48,252 nt of DNA from Aeromonas allosaccharophila (GTDB lineage: Bacteria > Pseudomonadota > Gammaproteobacteria > Enterobacterales > Aeromonadaceae). A program made the translations under genes and the position numbers. Shown here in pieces: positions 16,934 to 25,205 of this stretch. Under the pieces are notes generated by a model. That model worked only from the letters and a program-made list of their open reading frames with translations. It did no database searches and was not told where the DNA came from. The DNA lies in NCBI RefSeq assembly GCF_000819685.1, contig NZ_CDBR01000009.1:1-48252 (forward strand). Reading direction: 5' to 3'. Positions within the stretch are counted from its first letter, which is position 1. Every line of letters begins with the position of its first letter.

Positions 16934-16949
16934 TGGCATGATTTATGCT
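16934..16949 (+). promoter_or_regulatory. Sigma54 (-24/-12) promoter of ytfE
   Basis: TGGCATGATTTATGCT matches the consensus TGGCACGN4TTGCW with correct GG to GC spacing and two mismatches. It lies 49 bp before the ytfE ATG and downstream of the NorR sites, as needed for NorR-dependent activation. Confidence 0.8.
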
Positions 16950-16998
16950 TTTACTTATCGAGATAAAATTACTCTATTATTTATCAAGGAGCGCTTTC

Positions 16999-17661
16999 AT
17001 GGTCTTACTCGAACAAACTATTGCCAATATTGCTTGTGAAATTCCTGGTGCAACACGAGTATTCCACAAATTTAAACTAGATTTTTGCTGCGGTGGTCAA
17101 CAACCGTTAAAAGATGCCATCGCTCACCGTAACCTCGATGCCACGCTGGTTATTACTGAATTAGAGCAAGTACAACAGTTACCAAGCCACGAAATTGATT
17201 GGCGTACTGCAACACCTTCTGCGCTAATTGATTTTATCCTGGAACGCTTCCATGCTCAGCATCGAATTCAATTACCAGAACTGATCCGCCTTACAAATCG
17301 AGTGGAACATGTCCATGCGGATAAAATAGGCTGTCCGTTAGGTCTGGGGGCTCATCTGGTTGATATGCTGCGGGAGCTGGAAGGTCACATGCAGAAAGAA
17401 GAGCAGATCCTATTCCCTATGCTGAAAAAGGGTCTTAACAACTCAGTACAAGGCCCAATTGCTATGATGCGTATTGAACATGAACAGCATGGTGAATGTT
17501 TGGACGAAATAATGCACCTGACCAATGACATTACGCCTCCGGTAGACGCTTGCGTGACATGGCGTGCACTCTATACCGGCCTGACACAATTGCGAGAAGA
17601 CCTGATGCAACATATTCATTTGGAAAATAATATTTTATTCGCAAACGCCACCACCAATTAA
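16999..17661 (+). CDS. ytfE: Iron-sulfur cluster repair di-iron protein (RIC, YtfE/NorA type)
   Basis: A 220-residue protein. ATG 16999 is chosen over the longer frame because CAAGGAGCG precedes it and the product then starts with the standard DUF542/ScdA_N domain. That domain shows ACEIPGATRVFHKFKLDFCC with the conserved CC. The hemerythrin-like domain has the His and Glu/Asp ligands spread through HAQHRIQLPELIRL, HVHADK, LEGHMQKEEQILFPM, MRIEHEQHGE and HIHLENNILF. RIC proteins restore iron-sulfur clusters damaged by NO or oxidants and may release or reduce NO. The gene is transcribed divergently from norR1 through a sigma54 promoter; NorR control of a RIC gene is known from Ralstonia norA. 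Confidence 0.95.
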   Translation: MVLLEQTIANIACEIPGATRVFHKFKLDFCCGGQQPLKDAIAHRNLDATLVITELEQVQQLPSHEIDWRTATPSALIDFILERFHAQHRIQLPELIRLTNRVEHVHADKIGCPLGLGAHLVDMLRELEGHMQKEEQILFPMLKKGLNNSVQGPIAMMRIEHEQHGECLDEIMHLTNDITPPVDACVTWRALYTGLTQLREDLMQHIHLENNILFANATTN

Positions 17662-17682
17662 TGACCAGTCATCTATTATTCT

Positions 17683-17704
17683 CGGGGATATCTGCATATC
17701 CCCG
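17683..17704 (+). terminator. Hairpin after ytfE
   Basis: CGGGGATAT and ATATCCCCG form a perfect 9-bp stem with a CTGC loop, 21 bp past the ytfE stop. The following sequence is not a pure T tract. Confidence 0.6.
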
Positions 17705-18163
17705 TGGATTTGGTAGTCGCGTATTTTGGTTATGTTGACTTTGTGAGAAAATAAGAGAAAGCATTTGTTCAATGCATGTTCATCCATAATATCGAACTTA
17801 AAAATAGGTTTAATCGGAAACGAGAATTAAGGTTGGCAGCAAGAATCTCTTGTGGTCTCTTGTGGTAGTTATTGTTCATAAAGTAGGTAATGTTTACGAT
17901 CCATCTTTTTTATCTATCAGTATCGCTCATAAACACACTTGCTTATATTGTCAACAAAAATATATATCTAATCAACTAATATGTTTATCACATTTGAATC
18001 CGTGCTGTATTAAAAATCACCCTACCTGGGCGGCTTCTGGATAGGCTGGAACCCATTTTTATTGTTTAGAACGCGCATAAATCACTTCATTTTATCTACG
18101 TTCCATAGTTTAATTGGCAACGTGAATGTTTTTAAATGCGCATTATTTTTTTCGAGGTAACTT
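17705..18163. other. Gene-free region before the chemoreceptor gene
   Basis: About 460 bp, AT-rich. A direct repeat TCTCTTGTGG occurs twice in tandem near 17846-17866. A 64-codon open frame at 17850 lacks a ribosome binding site and any recognisable motif, and I do not call it. The promoter of the chemoreceptor gene should lie in the last 100 bp; its Shine-Dalgarno is CGAGGTAAC just before 18164. Confidence 0.5.
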
Positions 18164-19252
18164 ATGTTTGGCTTAAAGCTTAAACAACAATATCAGATCT
18201 TATCTGATGAAAATCAGATGCTAAAAGAAGAGATAGAGCAGTTACAATCCAGCTATAAGATAGCATGCGAAGAAAGTCAAGAAATTCAGATAAGGCTAAG
18301 GAATACACAATCTAGAGAGCGATTTTTCCTTGGAATGTTTACCAATATTGCAAATTTTGGGCAATCACTACATGGGCTCGGTGATTCTTTTTTGGGCCTA
18401 GCTGTACAGCTGAATCAACAAAAAATAACTGCTATTTCATCCTCTCGGGAATCAGAAACAAATCGTCTTGCTTTTCAGCAAATGGCTAACAATCTGCACA
18501 CGATGTTTGAACAAATCACGGCAGCCTCAGAAAATGTGGCCTCGCTACATGAGCGCGCTAGTCAAATCAATGGTATTGTTCAATTAATAAAAGGTATTGC
18601 CGATCAAACAAATTTATTAGCGTTAAATGCAGCAATTGAAGCCGCCCGCGCTGGCGAACAAGGGCGCGGATTTGCTGTAGTGGCTGATGAGGTTAGAAGT
18701 CTGGCGGAGCGGACCAGCAAAGCGACAACAGAAATTGCTGGGTTGGTGAGCGAAATCCAGTCCGATACCCAACAGGCCAAAAACGTTATGGAACAAGGCG
18801 CCATCAATGCTCGTCGTTACAGTGCAGATAGTCTTTCTGCAACTAATGGCATGTCGCAATTAACGGAGCTTTCGCAAAATTTAGAGCAATCAATTACAGG
18901 AGCTTCGCTGCTTTCCAATGCGGAATTAGCCAATCTGGAAGAACTCAGTCTTAAATTAGAAGTGTATAAAGTATTAATGGGATTATCCAACCTAACTGCG
19001 GAGCAGCTTCCTGATTACACTGAGTGTCGACTCGGCCAGTGGTATTACGCTGGTGAAGGTAAAGCCAGTTTCTCTAAATCATCAGGTTATCGCGAGATGG
19101 AAAAACCACATCAAGCTGTACATGACAATGCCAGAAATGCGGTAGCTCGTTTCCATAGTGGCGATTACGATGGGGCACTTTCTGCTTTAGCTGCAATGGA
19201 GCAGGCAAATATAACGGTCATGAAGGGTATGAGCCATTTTCTAAAATTATAA
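18164..19252 (+). CDS. Cytosolic methyl-accepting chemotaxis protein with CZB zinc-binding domain
   Basis: A 362-residue chemoreceptor with no membrane segment. Residues 1-50 form a coiled coil ([20 protein letters not shown]). The central signalling domain contains the hairpin tip [20 protein letters not shown] and [20 protein letters not shown]. The last 90 residues are a CZB domain: [19 protein letters not shown] with the Cys ligand, then [16 protein letters not shown] with the His ligands, the pattern that binds zinc in chemoreceptors and diguanylate cyclases. Soluble CZB receptors respond to zinc and to oxidants that act on the zinc-bound Cys. Standing between two NO-response loci, it may sense nitrogen oxide or redox stress (inference). 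Confidence 0.92.
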   Translation: MFGLKLKQQYQILSDENQMLKEEIEQLQSSYKIACEESQEIQIRLRNTQSRERFFLGMFTNIANFGQSLHGLGDSFLGLAVQLNQQKITAISSSRESETNRLAFQQMANNLHTMFEQITAASENVASLHERASQINGIVQLIKGIADQTNLLALNAAIEAARAGEQGRGFAVVADEVRSLAERTSKATTEIAGLVSEIQSDTQQAKNVMEQGAINARRYSADSLSATNGMSQLTELSQNLEQSITGASLLSNAELANLEELSLKLEVYKVLMGLSNLTAEQLPDYTECRLGQWYYAGEGKASFSKSSGYREMEKPHQAVHDNARNAVARFHSGDYDGALSALAAMEQANITVMKGMSHFLKL

Positions 19253-19281
19253 CTCTAACAACGATTCCTGATTACCCATGA

Positions 19282-19509
19282 TTAGCAGTCACTCCGAACG
19301 GCGTTGCTTCCCAAATCAGTCGTAAGAACGTAGCTTCCCCAGCCCCAAGTGACCGTTACACTTGGGCTTTCTGACCAGCAGGCCAAGGTCGTCAGTTTGT
19401 TTATCACACTCACATACGCCATCACTTCCCCCACTTGGTCGTTGTAGTTTCGTTGACTGATTCTTCCCACCATCAGCTGTTTGAACCGGGACACCGCCGT
19501 CTCTACCAA
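19282..19509 (-). pseudogene. IS5/IS1182-like transposase C-terminal remnant
   Basis: Minus-strand residues VETAVSRFKQLMVGRISQRN and VINKLTTLA resemble the C-terminal end of IS5-type transposases (E-x-x-x-x-RFKxLxGxxLxxR, and later NKLTxLG). The catalytic core is absent; upstream the sequence passes into an IS1595-type fragment on the other strand. It is a dead remnant. Confidence 0.6.
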
Positions 19510-20112
19510 CGAGCGACGGAGATCTCGCCTGGATGCTCAAGCGCAAGCTGCTGCAAGCGATGAAGGAGTCTGACGACAAGCATCCCATCAGCGGTATCAT
19601 TCAACTCGATGATGTCTACTGGGGCAGTGAACGCCGTGGTGGCAAGCGGGGTTGTGGTACCGTTTGCAAGACACCTTTGTGGCGGCAGTGTCCCTGAAGA
19701 AGGAAAGAAATCCAATCAAAATGTGGATGACGGTGGTTGATGGGTTCAAAACTAAGACCATTGGCAAGTGGGCTAAACGACATCTTGCTAACGGGAGTGC
19801 CGTGATATCTGATGAGTTATCCCGTTTCAGGGCAGTCAAGGAAGCCAACTGTGAGTACCTGAGTGTCGTCACTGGAGGCAACCTGGATTTACTGGAGCAT
19901 CTTGCGTTCAACTGGGTAAGCACGATAATAGGGAATGTGCAGAACTCGCTGCGGAGCAGTTGCCATACGCTTGGAACCAAGCCTCTACCAAATCATCTGA
20001 CGGAATGATGCTTCCGATTTAAGCATCGTTTTGGCATCAAGAGCATGCTGGTTGAATTGAACCACACGATAGAGGAAATCCATCTGATGCCATATCGGGA
20101 AGATCATGGGTA
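19510..20112 (+). pseudogene. IS1595-family transposase remnant
   Basis: Plus-strand fragments in shifting frames: GDLAWMLKRKLLQAMKESDD, ISGIIQLDDVYWGSERRGGK (catalytic DD-motif region of the ISXO2-like DDE domain), FVAAVSLKKERNPIKMWMTV, KWAKRHLANGSAVISDELSR, and FNWVSTIIGNVQNSLRSSCH, followed by a decayed end with FKHRFGIKSML-type sequence. A frameshift near 19655 and further breaks near 19975 inactivate it, and the N-terminal zinc region is missing. Confidence 0.75.
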
Positions 20113-20185
20113 ATCGGATAGGTGGTACCCCATATCTATAGCCACGTATGAATAATACATACCGATAAATTTGAGGAGCAACCTC

Positions 20186-20554
20186 TTATAGAAGAGTTAA
20201 TAACTGTGCGATCTCAAAAACAAGCCTATCCGCTTCATCAGAATCAAAATCTGTTTTCTGAAGTTTTTTGACTCCATGCTCATTCAATAAGACATGATTT
20301 GTAGGAGTGAGATTGTGAATAGCCAAACAACTTTTGACACATTGTAAAGGACATCCATCGATAGCAATGATCGATCTACCAGACTTTGCTATACGGACTA
20401 AATGCTTTACGTTTCCACCAACACCTGCAATGCAGGACATTTCTGCATCACCTCGTTTATCTAGCTGAATAGCCATATAGTTTGCCATCTGCGCTGCACT
20501 TGAACAACCAGAGCATGAATAAACCAATGGTAAAGAACGTAAACATTCACTCAT
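20186..20554 (-). CDS. DGC-domain putative zinc-binding protein
   Basis: A 122-residue protein from MSECLRSLP; AAAGGATG lies before this ATG, so the seven-codon longer start is rejected. It matches the DGC (PF08859) family, named for its Asp-Gly-Cys motif: LVYSCSGCSSAAQMANYMAI at the N-terminus, MSCIAGVGGNVKHLVRIAKS, then IAIDGCPLQCVKSCLA containing DGC. The many conserved Cys suggest a zinc or other metal site. Function is unknown; the family is often found near nitrosative stress and anaerobic genes. It follows the flavin reductase gene on the same strand with a 63-bp gap. Confidence 0.88.
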   Translation of the reverse strand: MSECLRSLPLVYSCSGCSSAAQMANYMAIQLDKRGDAEMSCIAGVGGNVKHLVRIAKSGRSIIAIDGCPLQCVKSCLAIHNLTPTNHVLLNEHGVKKLQKTDFDSDEADRLVFEIAQLLTLL

Positions 20555-20617
20555 AAAACATCCTTTAAAAATCATAGTCCCATGAAGATGCCCTTAATAA
20601 ATAGGGCATCTGCGAAA

Positions 20618-21199
20618 TCAATTATCAAATTTAAAGTTTCTACCAATAGCGCTGGTAATTCCGTGGTAACTCCTGAAATTATAAATCAGAGGGCTCCACA
20701 AATCCGCGTCAATAACGTCATCTTTTTTAAGTAAAGATGCATCTGCATGCACATGAGTGGCTCGCAATTCAACGATAGCAAAATTATTGCGCTTTGTTAT
20801 ATGTTCAACTAAACACTCGACCTGAATTAAACATTCTTGGATACGAGATGGTTTAACGGTACAGGACGCCAGCTCTGTAAATCCACCAAGAGCAAATTTA
20901 TTACCACAATAACTGAAACCTATCTTTTCAGATGGGACAGGATCCTTTCCGGTCAATTTGGCAATAGATTCAATTCTATCCGAAAGGTTGTCTGATGCAA
21001 CATTCAATACGACTTCTGGACAATTCTCAATGTTTTCGATAGCCTTTGAATTTAGACTGAGGCCGATGACAATATTATTCGAAAGAGACCAACTCGATGA
21101 TATTGGTGTAATGTTAGTTGTATCAGTATCATCGATGGTACTCAGTAGAATTACGGTGTTTCCCCAATAAAGTGATTTTGGGTGAACTTGCTTATGCAT
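20618..21199 (-). CDS. Flavin reductase family (FMN-binding split-barrel) protein
   Basis: A 193-residue protein. AAGGAG lies six bases before ATG 21199 (MHKQVHPKSLYWG), so this start is preferred to the ATG two codons earlier. The FMN-binding split-barrel pattern is visible: PVILLST-type strand (NTVILLSTIDDTDTTNITPI), SSWSLSNNIVIGLS, then VVLNVASDNLSDRIESIAKL and TGKDPVPSEK. It is related to DIM6/NTAB flavoproteins. It probably uses NAD(P)H to reduce flavin or a small oxidised substrate. It is divergent from the marR gene over a palindromic operator and upstream of the DGC gene, suggesting a MarR-controlled two-gene operon. Confidence 0.88.
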   Translation of the reverse strand: MHKQVHPKSLYWGNTVILLSTIDDTDTTNITPISSSWSLSNNIVIGLSLNSKAIENIENCPEVVLNVASDNLSDRIESIAKLTGKDPVPSEKIGFSYCGNKFALGGFTELASCTVKPSRIQECLIQVECLVEHITKRNNFAIVELRATHVHADASLLKKDDVIDADLWSPLIYNFRSYHGITSAIGRNFKFDN

Positions 21200-21234
21200 T
21201 GCCATCTCCTTTGTAACAGAAACACTACAAATTA

Positions 21235-21253
21235 TATATCACAATGTGATATA
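21235..21253. promoter_or_regulatory. Palindromic operator between flavin reductase and marR genes
   Basis: TATATCACAATGTGATATA is a 19-bp palindrome with one central base. It lies in the 101-bp divergent region, 36 bp before the flavin reductase start and 48 bp before marR. It is the obvious binding site for the MarR-type protein, giving joint control of both directions. Confidence 0.75.
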
Positions 21254-21300
21254 ATTGAACTTATTGTATTTCACCTAAGAAGTCAACAACCGAGTAAGCT

Positions 21301-21723
21301 ATGTTAACAAAAGCTCAATTTGAGGCACTCTCTGAGTTTCGCTATCAGTTAAAGCGTTTTCTTCACTTCAGTGAAACTGCGGCCAAGGATCTCGGGCTCA
21401 CACCATTACAATATTTATCCCTCCTGCACATTCAAGGATACCCAGGGCGCAACTGGGCAAGCGTGGGTGAACTAGCGGAAAGGTTACAAATGAGTCATCA
21501 CGCTACCGTAGCTTTACTTACGCGATGTGAGGAGTTGGATCTCGTTGAACGGCGGAAAAATGAAAATGACAAGCGCAAAGTAGATGTGCATCTAACAGAT
21601 AAAGGGAGAGAATATTTACAGCAATTGGCACAGCAGCATAAAACAGAATTGCAATCGCTTCAAAATACTTTCCAAGTGGCACGTATTACAGCACTGAATG
21701 AAAACTATGATGCTGACCAATAA
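21301..21723 (+). CDS. MarR-family transcriptional regulator
   Basis: A 140-residue MarR-type winged-helix protein. LTPLQYLSLLHIQGYPGRNW (helix 2 and turn) is followed by the HTH VGELAERLQMSHHATVALLT and the wing VERRKNENDKRKVDVHLTDK, in which the D-x-R motif occurs as NDKRK. It has no Cys, so redox sensing by a thiol is unlikely. It is divergent from the flavin reductase-DGC pair over a perfect palindrome and is the likely repressor of both. It ends before a strong hairpin terminator. Confidence 0.92.
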   Translation: MLTKAQFEALSEFRYQLKRFLHFSETAAKDLGLTPLQYLSLLHIQGYPGRNWASVGELAERLQMSHHATVALLTRCEELDLVERRKNENDKRKVDVHLTDKGREYLQQLAQQHKTELQSLQNTFQVARITALNENYDADQ

Positions 21724-21739
21724 AAACCTTATTTACTAA

Positions 21740-21768
21740 AAGTATGAGCAAGTGAATTGCTCATACTT
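21740..21768. terminator. Bidirectional hairpin terminator
   Basis: AAGTATGAGCAA and TTGCTCATACTT form a perfect 12-bp stem around GTGAA, between the convergent marR gene and the small membrane protein gene. A/T-rich flanks on both sides permit action in both directions. Confidence 0.8.
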
Positions 21769-21783
21769 AATGGTCAGAATACT

Positions 21784-22230
21784 CTAGTCATAATTCACAT
21801 TGAACTGTTTACAATAAAATATGACTTGTGAATATATTTTTTCGTGGTCTTCAAAAAGAATTAAGTCAATAGTTTCGTTATCAGGAAGTATATTTAGTAC
21901 TCTAGAGCCAGGCTTGCTTTCAACCAACTTAATTAAAGTTATTTGGTGCCATGAGAAAAATAGATGTTTTTTATGGCAATGAAACTCAATGCCGCTGAAG
22001 TTCAATTCCAGTTTTACTTTCCTTGCTATACAAATGTATCTTATATCTATAAATGCAGTAATAATGAATATTAGCAATGAAAATAAAATGGTATTGCGAT
22101 ATAACTCTTCAGTTATTGGCAAACCGGTCACTTCGGATACCAACAACAGCAGTGTTGGCCAGAAAACTGCAACAAAGAAAGGTTCGACTAACTTAGTCAA
22201 AAACTTTTTATTTGATACATGATATACCAT
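21784..22230 (-). CDS. Small two-helix membrane protein of unknown function
   Basis: A 148-residue protein I do not recognise. It has two hydrophobic segments at about residues 17-35 (FFVAVFWPTLLLLVSEV) and 46-63 (TILFSLLIFIITAFIDIRYI). A basic loop and a C-terminal domain of about 80 residues follow, with strands LELNFSGIEFHCHK and HLFFSWHQITLIKL. This layout is like small membrane proteins with a bacterial PH-like domain. AGGTGTAGT precedes the ATG. It stands alone between two strong terminators, downstream of narI on the same strand. Confidence 0.6.
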   Translation of the reverse strand: MVYHVSNKKFLTKLVEPFFVAVFWPTLLLLVSEVTGLPITEELYRNTILFSLLIFIITAFIDIRYICIARKVKLELNFSGIEFHCHKKHLFFSWHQITLIKLVESKPGSRVLNILPDNETIDLILFEDHEKIYSQVIFYCKQFNVNYD

Positions 22231-22245
22231 ACTACACCTGATAAA

Positions 22246-22275
22246 TAGTAGTCGCAGTTTACACTGCGACTACTA
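22246..22275 (-). terminator. Terminator of the nar operon
   Basis: TAGTAGTCGCAGT and ACTGCGACTACTA make a perfect 13-bp stem with a TTAC loop, 12 bp after the narI stop. Downstream on the minus strand comes TTTATCAGG, so it is probably a strong rho-independent terminator. Confidence 0.85.
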
Positions 22276-22286
22276 CCCTAATCATG

Positions 22287-22964
22287 TTACCGACGAGACC
22301 TTACGATCTGGATGCGTCTAGTTAAATATTCGAGCGGTACACTCCAAACGTGTACCAATCGACAGAATGGAAAGACAACAAACAAAGTCATACCTAAAAT
22401 CATATGAATTTTGTAGATAAACGATACCCCTTCTAAATTTTTAGATGCCCCTGTTTGGAACGTTACAACATCTTGTGCCCAACTTACGAGCTTCATCATG
22501 ACACTTCCATCAAGATGGAAAGCAGAAAATGGAATTGTCAGAAGACCAAGCGCTGCCTGGGAAACTAATAGCACTAAAATCAAAATATCCGCAGTCGATG
22601 ATGTTGCTCTGATCCTTACGTTTGTCAGACGCCGCTTTAAGAGCAGATAACCACCGTACAATGTCATTGCACCAAAGATACCGCCAGCACACATCGCTAT
22701 GAGTTGTTTTGCTTGCAATGATAAGAATGACTCATATACCCAGTGAGGTGTCAGCAAGCCAAAAAAGTGGCCGAAGATGATACCAAGAATGCCAATGTGG
22801 AACAGTCCAGATGCCAGCCTCATATTCGAGTTATCAAGCAACTGGCTTGATCCTGCTCGCCAAGTGTACTGCCCATAATCGTAACGAACCCAACTACCAA
22901 GTAGAAAAATGGTAACTGCAATATATGGGTATATATCAAAGAAGAAGCTATGAATATAGTTCAT
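22287..22964 (-). CDS. narI: Respiratory nitrate reductase gamma subunit (cytochrome b)
   Basis: A 225-residue integral membrane subunit with five hydrophobic segments ([40 protein letters not shown]; the segment around [60 protein letters not shown]). The His residues that bind the two haems b are visible: [14 protein letters not shown] and the pair near the C-terminus in IHMILG and RLVHVW. It oxidises quinol on the periplasmic side and passes electrons to NarH. Length equals Escherichia coli NarI. The start overlaps the narJ stop by 4 bp. Confidence 0.97.
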   Translation of the reverse strand: MNYIHSFFFDIYPYIAVTIFLLGSWVRYDYGQYTWRAGSSQLLDNSNMRLASGLFHIGILGIIFGHFFGLLTPHWVYESFLSLQAKQLIAMCAGGIFGAMTLYGGYLLLKRRLTNVRIRATSSTADILILVLLVSQAALGLLTIPFSAFHLDGSVMMKLVSWAQDVVTFQTGASKNLEGVSFIYKIHMILGMTLFVVFPFCRLVHVWSVPLEYLTRRIQIVRSRR

Positions 22965-23668
22965 TTGTTTGCCTCACCAATTTCAAGGTACTGTGGTACG
23001 ACTGCATTCTTAAATCGGTTGCTATGAATCGATTGAATTGAACTGGGACATGATTCTCCTCCTAAAAACTTCACCTGCTCTTCCTCCCAAACAGCATCTA
23101 ACGCAGCGGGTGTTGCATCATCAGCCTCTTTCATAACTTGTGTGCTTATAAGAGCGCTATCGTACTCTGCCATGGATAGATCAATTAGAACCCCAAATAG
23201 AACATGATATTTGCTTTCTCTTTTGAGTAGCCTCTCTTTAAGCAACCCCAAGATCGGAGTGATAAAACACAACCCCTCTATAATTTCAGCGTTATTTCTT
23301 GTTGAAAGGTATTCCAAGTAAACAGGAAGAAAATCCGGTAATTCTCTTTTGTTAAGAGAAAATCCTGCATCTTCATATTGCTTAAGCAGGTCTACCATTG
23401 CTTGTCCGCGATCACGCGACTCACCATGAACATGCTCAAAAAGAAGCAGAGAGGTGGAACGGCCACGGTCGAAGATATCACAATATATTTCTTGGAATGA
23501 AAGTAGAGAACGATCAAACGCATATGTTACAAAATCACATATTGATGATTTTTGTGCCGATGTCAGCTCATTACATTCAGCTATGCAATCAAAGATTTCA
23601 TCCTTGTTTTCCCACAGATCAATATCTGGGTAGTCCAAGAGGATTGATATGATCTTTAAAGATTTCAT
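22961..23668 (-). CDS. narJ: Nitrate reductase molybdenum cofactor assembly chaperone
   Basis: A 235-residue TorD/NarJ-type chaperone. Typical features: [18 protein letters not shown] near the N-terminus, then the signature [20 protein letters not shown] and [20 protein letters not shown] and LPVYLEYLS. It binds the NarG N-terminus in the cytoplasm and coordinates insertion of the iron-sulfur cluster FS0 and the molybdopterin guanine dinucleotide cofactor before membrane attachment. It overlaps narH by 4 bp upstream and narI by 4 bp downstream, which indicates translational coupling. Confidence 0.96.
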   Translation of the reverse strand: MKSLKIISILLDYPDIDLWENKDEIFDCIAECNELTSAQKSSICDFVTYAFDRSLLSFQEIYCDIFDRGRSTSLLLFEHVHGESRDRGQAMVDLLKQYEDAGFSLNKRELPDFLPVYLEYLSTRNNAEIIEGLCFITPILGLLKERLLKRESKYHVLFGVLIDLSMAEYDSALISTQVMKEADDATPAALDAVWEEEQVKFLGGESCPSSIQSIHSNRFKNAVVPQYLEIGEANK

Positions 23669-25203
23669 TTTTTATCCTCACTTGGATTTGTAGATACATT
23701 AATGGCATTAATTCTCTGGCTATTAAACAGGTTGTACTTAGTGTCGCTACCTTTACAACCATCACCAAAGCTAAAGCCACACCCTTTAGCTTCAGGAAAT
23801 GCTTCTCGTGCTAGCTCGCGATGACTGGAAGGAACTACAAAGCGGTCTTCATAGTTAGCTATAGCCAAATAACGATACATTTCCTGCGCTTGGTGTTCAG
23901 TTAAACCAACCTGCTCTAATGCGCTGGTATCCACCTTTTTATCTACAGTTTCAGCTCGCTTATAATGACGCATTGCCAACATACGATTCAGTGCACTCTT
24001 AACAGGTGCTATATCGCCAGCGGTCAACAGATTCGCCAAATACTGTAAAGGAATTCGCAAGCTAGAAATATCTGGTAGAACACCATCATCACCTAAATAG
24101 CCTGCATCTTTGGCTGATTGGATAGGGGAAAGAGGTGGTACATACCATACCATCGGTAACGTGCGATACTCTGGGTGTAATGGGAGTGCAAGCTTCCATT
24201 CCATCGCCATCTTGTACACAGGTGACTTCTGAGCAGCATCTAGAACATTTTGAGTGATGCCTTGCTTTAAGGCTTCTTCAATGATAGCAGGATCATGTGG
24301 ATTTAAGAAAATCTCCAACTGCTTGTTGTATAAATCCTTGTCATTTTCAGTTGATGCTGCTTGCTCAATACGATCTGCATCATAAAGGATTACTCCCAGA
24401 TATCTAATTCGTCCTACACATGTTTCAGAGCAGACGGTTGGTTGACCAGACTCAATTCTGGGGTAGCAGAAGATACATTTTTCAGATTTACCACTTTTCC
24501 AGTTAAAGTAAATCTTCTTGTAGGGGCAACCAGTAAGACACATACGCCAACCACGACATTTGTCTTGGTCAATAAGGACAATGCCATCTTCTTCACGTTT
24601 ATATATTGCCCCACTAGGGCAAGTAGCCACACATGCAGGATTCAAGCAATGCTCACAAAGCCGAGGGAGATACATCATGAACGTATTTTCAAACTGTCCA
24701 TACATCTCCTTTTGGATGTGGTTGAAATTGTAGTCTTGTGAACGCTTAGTGAATTCCCCGCCCAAGATTTCTTCCCAGTTTGGGCCATTGTTGATCTTGT
24801 CCATACGTTGACCAGTAATCAGTGAACGTGGACGTGCTATTGGCTGATGCGCACCTTGTTTAGCATTATGTAAATGCTCATAGTCAAAGGTGAAAGGCTC
24901 ATAATAGTCATCAATAGTCGGCATGTCAGGGTTGTTAAAAATCTTGGCTAAAACGCCAATCCGGTTACCCATTCTTGGAACGATTTTTCCATTGATATTT
25001 CGAACCCAGCCACCCTTCCATTTATCCTGATTTTCCCAATCGTTTGGATAGCCCACGCCTGGCTTGCTTTCTACGTTATTAAACCAGGCGTATTCCATTC
25101 CCTCGCGACTTGTCCATACGTTCTTACAAGTAACAGAGCAAGTATGACATCCGATGCATTTATCGAGGTTTAGCACCATTCCAATTTGCGCACGAATTTT
25201 CAT
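23665..25203 (-). CDS. narH: Respiratory nitrate reductase beta subunit (iron-sulfur)
   Basis: A 512-residue electron-transfer subunit. Four Cys groups are visible: KCIGCHTCSVTCKN near residue 15-28; LCEHCLNPACVATCPSGAIY near 183-202; CRGWRMCLTGCPYKKIYF near 216-233, where Trp replaces a Cys and marks the 3Fe-4S cluster; and CIFCYPRIESGQPTVCSETC near 243-262. They bind three 4Fe-4S and one 3Fe-4S cluster that carry electrons from NarI to NarG. Length matches the Escherichia coli protein. It starts 2 bp after the narG stop and overlaps narJ. Confidence 0.98.
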   Translation of the reverse strand: MKIRAQIGMVLNLDKCIGCHTCSVTCKNVWTSREGMEYAWFNNVESKPGVGYPNDWENQDKWKGGWVRNINGKIVPRMGNRIGVLAKIFNNPDMPTIDDYYEPFTFDYEHLHNAKQGAHQPIARPRSLITGQRMDKINNGPNWEEILGGEFTKRSQDYNFNHIQKEMYGQFENTFMMYLPRLCEHCLNPACVATCPSGAIYKREEDGIVLIDQDKCRGWRMCLTGCPYKKIYFNWKSGKSEKCIFCYPRIESGQPTVCSETCVGRIRYLGVILYDADRIEQAASTENDKDLYNKQLEIFLNPHDPAIIEEALKQGITQNVLDAAQKSPVYKMAMEWKLALPLHPEYRTLPMVWYVPPLSPIQSAKDAGYLGDDGVLPDISSLRIPLQYLANLLTAGDIAPVKSALNRMLAMRHYKRAETVDKKVDTSALEQVGLTEHQAQEMYRYLAIANYEDRFVVPSSHRELAREAFPEAKGCGFSFGDGCKGSDTKYNLFNSQRINAINVSTNPSEDKK

Positions 25204-25205
25204 TT

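Noticed and set aside
17850..18044. Short gene of 64 codons upstream of the chemoreceptor
   Set aside because: No ribosome binding site, no recognisable motif, and unusual composition with many Cys/His scattered by chance.
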